Shown piece by piece: positions 59,962-64,000 of a DNA stretch of 64,000 nucleotides; position 1 is the first letter of the stretch; every line of letters starts with the position of its first letter. The translations under genes were made by a program, and so were the position numbers. Source of the DNA: Luteimonas sp. RC10. GTDB taxonomy: Bacteria; Pseudomonadota; Gammaproteobacteria; Xanthomonadales; Xanthomonadaceae. The stretch lies in assembly GCF_014192745.1 (NCBI RefSeq), contig NZ_JACHYJ010000006.1:186001-250000 (forward strand). The letters run 5' to 3'. The notes below the pieces were generated by a model that was given only the letters and a program-made list of their open reading frames with translations, had not been told where the DNA came from and searched no databases.

Positions 59962-60237
59962 TCAGCGCCGTCCAGTCAGTCTGACAGCGCGCTTCATCGC
60001 CTTCCGAAGGCGATCGTTAGGTTGGAACGGTGCATCCAATGCCGCGAGAAAGCGGCGAGATTCCGCCGGGGACAGCGCGACGGTCGTGTCGGCCGCAATG
60101 GCCGTGTCCGCCTCCCGAAGCACCGCACTGCGCACGAATGCAGACACCGACATACCGCGCAAGGCAGCGGCGCGGGCGATCCGGTCCTTGTCCCGGGCGT
60201 CGATCCTAAGATCCAGACGGGCGGCTGCGTTGCGCAT
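59962..60237 (-). CDS. DUF1778 (TacA-like) ribbon-helix-helix antitoxin
   Basis: 91 residues: ARLDLRIDARDKDRIARAAALRGMSVSAFVRSAVL is the DNA-binding ribbon-helix-helix, followed by a C-terminal toxin-binding tail (SPAESRRFLAALDAPFQPNDRLRKAM). GGAGG lies six bases before the ATG. ACGG-aaatcta-CCGT at 60254-60268 may be its own operator. The toxin gene downstream is broken, leaving an orphan antitoxin. Confidence 0.85.
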   Translation of the reverse strand: MRNAAARLDLRIDARDKDRIARAAALRGMSVSAFVRSAVLREADTAIAADTTVALSPAESRRFLAALDAPFQPNDRLRKAMKRAVRLTGRR

Positions 60238-60314
60238 GGGAATCCTCCTGTGGACGGAAATCTACCGTACACAGACCGGCGGCAAAGGGTGCGAGCGACC
60301 GAGTATCGCTCCGT

Positions 60315-60457
60315 TCACGCCCACCAGAGCGCCGCCGGCGGCTTTCCTTTGATGTCGTAAAGCACGCGCGACACACCAAGGACTTCGTTGATGATCCGGG
60401 TCGAGCCCCACCCAGGACGTCGCGCAGCAGGTGCGTCCAGTGGCCCCATTTGCTCGA
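60315..60457 (-). pseudogene. guaA: Frameshifted 3' end of guaA (GMP synthase), possible att remnant
   Basis: On the minus strand the last 28 codons before a TGA read TRIINEVLGVSRVLYDIKGK then PPAALWWA, matching the GuaA C-terminus ([26 protein letters not shown] in family members). Just upstream, in another frame, HWTHLLRDVLG matches the preceding GuaA segment (DWAHLPYDFLG), so there is one frameshift near 60402-60412. No other part of guaA is present. guaA 3' ends are known integration sites of genomic islands, which leave such duplicates; the 311 bases 60238-60548 hold nothing else I can identify. Confidence 0.65.
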
Positions 60458-60548
60458 ACACGCGCCGCGGCCGCGCAGTTGCAGCGCGGTCCCCGAACAG
60501 TAAGATCGGCCCAAGGAGAGGGGGAGCAAGCAGCCACGGAGGACAGCA

Positions 60549-61172
60549 ATGATGATGGGGACCCTTCCGAAGGTCTGGGACGCGTGCGACAAGATCAGGC
60601 ACGCTATCGTGCGTGGGCGATTCGTCCCAGGGCAGCGTCTGGAACCGGCCACATTGGCCGATGAGCTCACCACCAGCCTCACCCCGATCCGGAATGCGCT
60701 GTATCGGCTGAGCGGCGAACGCCTGGTCGATGCGCATTCGCGAGACGGCTTCTACGTGCCCCTGCCTACCGAGGCCGCCCTGCGCGAGCTCTACGACTGC
60801 ATGGAAGAGCGGCTGCTGACCTGCCTGGCCCGTGGCGCCTTGCCCGGTGACAGACCGTACAAGCGCCCCACCCCACACGATGGCGCCGCCGAGGCGACGT
60901 GGCGGCTGTTCGACACCATTGCGCTCAAAACGCGCGTTGTCGAGACGCGGTACATCACCCAGCAGGCCAACGACCGACTCGCGCCGATCCGTGTTGCCAA
61001 GCGCAGCCTGTTTCCCGACGCACACGCCGAACTGGACGAGCTGATCACCGCTTGGGAACACGCCGACATCCCACGCTTGGAACGAAAACTGCGCGCATAC
61101 CACGCTCGCCGCATCGACCGCGTACCGGACATCGTGGAGCTTTTGAACGAAACGCGCCACGCGCCGCACTGA
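60549..61172 (+). CDS. GntR-family (FCD-type) regulator next to lasso cluster
   Basis: 207 residues from the first of three consecutive ATGs; GGAGGA ends five bases upstream. Winged helix IRHAIVRGRFVPGQRLEPATLADELTTSLTPIRNALYRLSGERLVDAHSRDGFYVPLP, then an all-helical domain shorter than the usual FCD effector domain. It is co-directional with and 154 bases upstream of the lasso precursor. The palindrome at 61214 between them is its likely binding site. Confidence 0.8.
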   Translation: MMMGTLPKVWDACDKIRHAIVRGRFVPGQRLEPATLADELTTSLTPIRNALYRLSGERLVDAHSRDGFYVPLPTEAALRELYDCMEERLLTCLARGALPGDRPYKRPTPHDGAAEATWRLFDTIALKTRVVETRYITQQANDRLAPIRVAKRSLFPDAHAELDELITAWEHADIPRLERKLRAYHARRIDRVPDIVELLNETRHAPH

Positions 61173-61213
61173 GCGGAGTGCGCGATGCACCGCAATTTGC
61201 GGGTGCGCATCAC

Positions 61214-61235
61214 ACTTCCAGGGAATTCTGGAAGT
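61214..61235. promoter_or_regulatory. Palindromic operator upstream of lasso precursor
   Basis: ACTTCCAG-ggaatt-CTGGAAGT, perfect 8-base arms, 41 bases after the GntR stop and 91 bases before the precursor ATG. The surrounding DNA (61210-61260) is AT-rich and must hold the cluster promoter, though no clear -35/-10 pair could be chosen. Confidence 0.6.
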
Positions 61236-61287
61236 ACACAACGAAAATCATTTGAGAACACAAGGCAGGCGCTTCAACACTGGCTGT

Positions 61288-61306
61288 GTCATGGGACGTC
61301 CATGAC
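61288..61306 (+). promoter_or_regulatory. Leader hairpin before lasso precursor
   Basis: GTCATGG-gacgt-CCATGAC, 7-base arms, ends 20 bases before the precursor ATG and just before its ribosome binding site (AGGA at 61316-61319). It could be a second operator or an mRNA stem in the 5' leader affecting translation or stability of the precursor message. Confidence 0.5.
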
Positions 61307-61326
61307 GCAGAAGAGAGGAAGCCATC

Positions 61327-61467
61327 ATGAACTCGAACGACAACATCCGTGACGCCACGACGGAAGAGGTGATCGTGCTGGGTATCGCCAGCATCGAGAC
61401 CCAGGGCATCGACCTGGGTTTCGAACCGGTCGGCCGGACCCCGATGGCGGGGATCTCTGAAGAGTGA
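61327..61467 (+). CDS. Lasso peptide precursor, xanthomonin-like
   Basis: 46 residues. The leader is residues 1-26 and ends VIVLGIASIETQ; Thr25 is the conserved penultimate Thr, and LGIAS matches the leader motif of proteobacterial lasso precursors. The predicted core is GIDLGFEPVGRTPMAGISEE: Gly1 followed by a single acidic residue in the allowed window, Glu7 (positions 8 and 9 are Pro and Val), so the only possible macrolactam is Gly1-Glu7, a seven-residue ring. Seven-residue rings and a GIS-acidic tail are, from memory, the marks of the xanthomonins of Xanthomonas. AGGA lies seven bases before the ATG. It is immediately followed by a hairpin and the maturation genes. Confidence 0.9.
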   Translation: MNSNDNIRDATTEEVIVLGIASIETQGIDLGFEPVGRTPMAGISEE

Positions 61468-61472
61468 GCGAT

Positions 61473-61500
61473 AGAGGCGCACCTAACGGTGCGCCTCTTT
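61473..61500 (+). terminator. Intercistronic hairpin between precursor and maturation genes
   Basis: AGAGGCGCACC-TAAC-GGTGCGCCTCT is a perfect 11-base stem with a four-base loop, starting six bases after the precursor stop and followed by TT. It should act as a partial terminator or 3' stabiliser, so that precursor mRNA exceeds that of the enzymes, a known design in lasso clusters. Confidence 0.75.
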
Positions 61501-61517
61501 GCTCAAGGGGGTCTACG

Positions 61518-62195
61518 ATGGCGCTTCATCTGCGCAGTGATCTGTCCCACTGCCAAGTGGATGGCAAGCTGGTGTTTCTCGATGTAGCGAAGGACCACTA
61601 CTTTCGTTTGTCGGAAGCACTGGAGCGACGCTTTCTCGCCTATCTCCGTGACGATTGCAGCGCCGCTGATACGGCAAGATTGGTGGATGCGGGTCTACTC
61701 ATTGTCGGCGAGGCGCCTGCATCGTCTGAACCAAAATATGCTCGTTCCCCCGTCAGACGAAGTGCGATGGAACAAGCGCAGTTCGTTCTGCACGCGACCG
61801 TGCTGGAACGACTGGACACAGTGCGGACCGTGACCCTCTCCCAGCTGGCCCTAAAGACGCAACCTCTGGCCTACGTGCTATCGGCGCTCGAAGTCGAACG
61901 TGAGCGACGGATGGTCCTTATCCCAGCCCCTCAACAGAATCGAGATGACGAGGCGTACATCAAAGCGACGGCTGCTTTTCTGGCGGCCCGGCCGTACGCA
62001 CCGATCGAAACCCGCTGTCTCGTCGACTCGATTGCTCTCATCCGATTTTTGGCCAGGCGCCGCCTTCCTGCGGACCTGGTGTTTGCCGTGACCGGCACGC
62101 CATTCTCGGCGCACTGCTGGGTCCAGGTCGGCGACCTGGTGCTCAACGAGACCCTGGGCAACACGCAGGCCCACACGCCAATCCGGGTGGTGTGA
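61518..62195 (+). CDS. Lasso peptide B protein: RRE (B1) fused to transglutaminase-like protease (B2)
   Basis: 225 residues from the ATG preceded by AAGGGG at seven bases; a GTG at 61464 would overlap the precursor stop and is unlikely. Residues 1-75 are a PqqD-like recognition domain (GKLVFLDVAKDHYFRLSEALERRFLAYL) that binds the leader. Residues 85-225 are the cysteine protease that removes the leader after Thr-Gln: Cys167 (ETRCLVDSIAL) and His199 (FSAHCWVQ) are 32 apart, as in McjB; the acid is Asp206 or Glu211. The stop overlaps the cyclase start (TGATG). Confidence 0.92.
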   Translation: MALHLRSDLSHCQVDGKLVFLDVAKDHYFRLSEALERRFLAYLRDDCSAADTARLVDAGLLIVGEAPASSEPKYARSPVRRSAMEQAQFVLHATVLERLDTVRTVTLSQLALKTQPLAYVLSALEVERERRMVLIPAPQQNRDDEAYIKATAAFLAARPYAPIETRCLVDSIALIRFLARRRLPADLVFAVTGTPFSAHCWVQVGDLVLNETLGNTQAHTPIRVV

Positions 62196-63940
62196 TGAGC
62201 TTCCGCTTCCTAGCAGTGGTTGACCCCGCCGGAAACATGAGCGCAGAGGCCGTGATGCAATGGGAAGCAGCGCTTGGTGATGCCCATATGTATCGCCAAC
62301 TCGTGTCGGCAACCTTGGTCGTACTTGCCTCCGAGCGAACACCTTCCATGCTGCTTGCCGATGGCAGCCTCCTTCTCGGACATGTGTTCTCGAAGGAGGG
62401 ATTGCGCATCCAGGATGCGCGCCAGTTTCCTGCGTTCAAGGACGCGACGGAAGCACGGAGGCATCTCATCGAACAGTACTGGGGCCCCTATCTGCTCGTA
62501 CAAGCCGATGACGAACGTGGCGGCGTCACGGTGCTGCGCGAGCCCTCGCCGCATAGCGACGTGAGTTGCTTCTACGGTTTGCAGGACGGCGTGGGCTTCG
62601 TCACCTCGGATATCGCCCTGGCGGAACGCATTGGCCTCTATCGCCGCCAAATCGACTGGGATGCCATTCTTCGTCGTCTGGCGTTCCCGCAACACAAGAG
62701 CGCCCACACCGCGCTTGCCGGCGTTCACGAGCTTCTGCCGGGTCAGGCCCTACGCCTGCAAGGATCCGAAGCCACCACATCGCAGATGTGGACGCCGTGG
62801 ACCTTCGTGACGCCGGATGCAAGACACCGCAATGCAAACGGCGCAGCGGCGGACGTGCGGCAGGCGGTGTCGACCGCGACAACAACGCTGGTAAGCATCG
62901 ACCACGCCATCCTGCTCGAACTGTCCGGCGGTCTCGACTCGTCCATCGTCGGTACATCCTTGCGGGGGACCCACACCCCGATCGTCTGCACCTCCCTCGT
63001 CACGACAGTGCCCGGGGCGGATGAGCGCGCGTACGCGATCCAGATTGCCAATCAACTTGGCGTCGAGCTTCATACCGAGACACTCCACATCGACGACGCC
63101 ACGTTCGAATTCGACGTGCATCCGCAATGCACCGTGCCCAGGGTCGGCGTGCTCCAACATGCCGTGGACCGGGTCATGCTTGCGGCGGCCGCACGCCACG
63201 GCATCGACGCCTTCTTTTCCGGCGGCGGGGGCGACACCATCTTTTGCGCATTGGACACAGCGGCCCCGGCTGCCGATGCCATGCGCGTGCGGGGCCCAGC
63301 TGCAGGCGTGGCCGCCGTACGGGATCTGGCGACGCTGCATCAGTGCACGCTATGGAAGGCCGGCCGCCTGGCACTGCGGAAGCTCCGGCGCGCAGCTGGC
63401 GCAGATCGCCCACCCGACAGCAGCTTCCTGCCGCCAGGCATCGATACACCAAACACCGGTCCCCATCCCTGGGCAGTCGCACCGTCGGACGCCCTGCCCG
63501 GGGACATGGAACGGATTCGCAGCCTTGCCATCTGCCAGGCCTATCGCGACAGCCTGGCGCGCGGCGAGGCGTTCACGATGCGGATGCCTCTACTCGCGCA
63601 GCCGGTCGTGGAGGCCTGCCTACGCACACCGACCTGGATGTGGATCGCGGGCGGCAAGAACCGCGCCGTTGCGCGAGCGGCATTCGCGGATCGCCTGCCG
63701 CCCGACATCCTCCACCGTCGCAGCAAAGGCACCTTCATGAGCTATCTGGGTGCGGTGTACACACGTAATCGAGCGCCGATGCGCGACTTCCTGCTGCAGG
63801 GCCGCCTGCAGCAGGAAGGCCTGCTGGATACGACAGCAATCGCCGAGTTCATGCGCCACGACAGCCCAGAACGTGGAGAGGCCTTCACCCGCATCTTCGA
63901 CCTGTGCATGGTCGAGAACTGGGTCCGGCATCAACCCTAA
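62195..63940 (+). CDS. Lasso cyclase (C protein), asparagine-synthetase-like
   Basis: 581 residues. The N-terminal domain (1-200) resembles glutamine amidotransferases but residue 2 is Ser, not the catalytic Cys, so it cannot use glutamine. The ATP-pyrophosphatase motif SGGLDSS is at 244-250, with FFSGGGGDTIFCAL and RSKGTFMSYL further on. It adenylates the side chain of core Glu7 and closes the amide bond to Gly1. Translationally coupled to the B gene. Confidence 0.93.
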   Translation: MSFRFLAVVDPAGNMSAEAVMQWEAALGDAHMYRQLVSATLVVLASERTPSMLLADGSLLLGHVFSKEGLRIQDARQFPAFKDATEARRHLIEQYWGPYLLVQADDERGGVTVLREPSPHSDVSCFYGLQDGVGFVTSDIALAERIGLYRRQIDWDAILRRLAFPQHKSAHTALAGVHELLPGQALRLQGSEATTSQMWTPWTFVTPDARHRNANGAAADVRQAVSTATTTLVSIDHAILLELSGGLDSSIVGTSLRGTHTPIVCTSLVTTVPGADERAYAIQIANQLGVELHTETLHIDDATFEFDVHPQCTVPRVGVLQHAVDRVMLAAAARHGIDAFFSGGGGDTIFCALDTAAPAADAMRVRGPAAGVAAVRDLATLHQCTLWKAGRLALRKLRRAAGADRPPDSSFLPPGIDTPNTGPHPWAVAPSDALPGDMERIRSLAICQAYRDSLARGEAFTMRMPLLAQPVVEACLRTPTWMWIAGGKNRAVARAAFADRLPPDILHRRSKGTFMSYLGAVYTRNRAPMRDFLLQGRLQQEGLLDTTAIAEFMRHDSPERGEAFTRIFDLCMVENWVRHQP

Positions 63941-64000
63941 CCGCCATCATCATCGCGTTTGGCCGCAACCGGCAACCCCGCCTTCATCGCCCGCCAGTGC
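63941..64000. other. Window end after lasso cyclase
   Basis: Sixty bases with no supported feature. Whatever follows the cyclase (transporter, isopeptidase or TonB receptor in related clusters) is outside the window, so the cluster cannot be called complete. Confidence 0.6.

Noticed and set aside
60206-60682. 158-residue minus-strand open frame upstream of the GntR gene
   Set aside because: Only part of it (HWTHLLRDVLG) resembles a known protein, GuaA, and the match continues in another frame; it is a remnant, not a gene.
61210-61482. Minus-strand open frame covering the lasso precursor
   Set aside because: It has no recognisable domain and the plus strand holds a textbook precursor followed by its enzymes.
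61464-61517. Lasso B gene starting at the GTG overlapping the precursor stop
   Set aside because: It would translate through the intercistronic hairpin, adds 18 residues without family likeness and has no ribosome binding site; the ATG at 61518 has AAGGGG at good spacing.
63941-64000. Second lasso precursor or transporter start after the cyclase
   Set aside because: Only 60 bases remain and none encodes a Gly/Thr precursor pattern or a clear start with a ribosome binding site.

Overview
The window is GC-rich, densely packed chromosomal DNA of a proteobacterium. Two TonB-dependent receptors, a branched-chain 2-oxoacid dehydrogenase cluster, a leucine (liu) operon and a xanthomonin-like lasso peptide all point to the Xanthomonadaceae/Lysobacteraceae (Lysobacter, Luteimonas or Pseudoxanthomonas-like). 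This placement is inferred from gene content; there is no rRNA or tRNA gene in the window.

1-17.7 kb: a peptide / D-amino-acid utilisation region. A POT-type peptide transporter is followed by a sigma70-like promoter and an operon of Tat-exported M19 dipeptidase, TonB receptor, DUF1611 protein, class A beta-lactamase-like hydrolase and YkvI-type permease. A second DUF1611 gene then overlaps an L-Ala-D/L-Glu-epimerase-like enolase-superfamily gene and is followed by a LysR gene, the arrangement described for dgcN-dgcA-dgcR D-glutamate catabolism. A convergent minus-strand operon carries a second TonB receptor, a class C-type serine hydrolase and an alpha/beta hydrolase, with another LysR gene upstream.

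17.9-35.6 kb: branched-chain amino acid catabolism. A bkd operon (E1alpha, E1beta, E2, E3) with a branched-chain aminotransferase is followed on the other strand by a membrane M28 peptidase. The complete leucine/isovalerate operon liuA-B-C-D plus HMG-CoA lyase comes next, divergent from a TetR gene that has a tandem 19-bp repeat in front of it. Then comes an MFS exporter divergent from an HxlR regulator.

36-49 kb: a four-gene FUSC/DUF1656/membrane-fusion/outer-membrane efflux operon with a LysR gene, then an AhpD-like gene, glyA, and a tight vitamin B6 operon (BenE-family transporter, PLP homeostasis protein, class I glutamine amidotransferase, PdxY) divergent from a PdxR-like MocR regulator.

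49-59 kb: assorted exported serine hydrolases, a metallo-beta-lactamase-fold protein, alpha/beta hydrolases, a methyltransferase divergent from an Rrf2 regulator, and AraC and LysR regulators.

59-64 kb: an accessory, visibly less GC-rich patch. It holds a small lipoprotein, a DUF1778 antitoxin with a truncated GNAT toxin, a frameshifted copy of the 3' end of guaA (a plausible island attachment remnant), and a lasso peptide cluster: GntR regulator, 46-aa precursor, RRE-transglutaminase maturase and lasso cyclase. The predicted core, GIDLGFEPVGRTPMAGISEE, can only close a seven-residue ring through Glu7 and is the strongest candidate for an undescribed product. The cluster is cut off by the window end before any transporter, isopeptidase or receptor gene.
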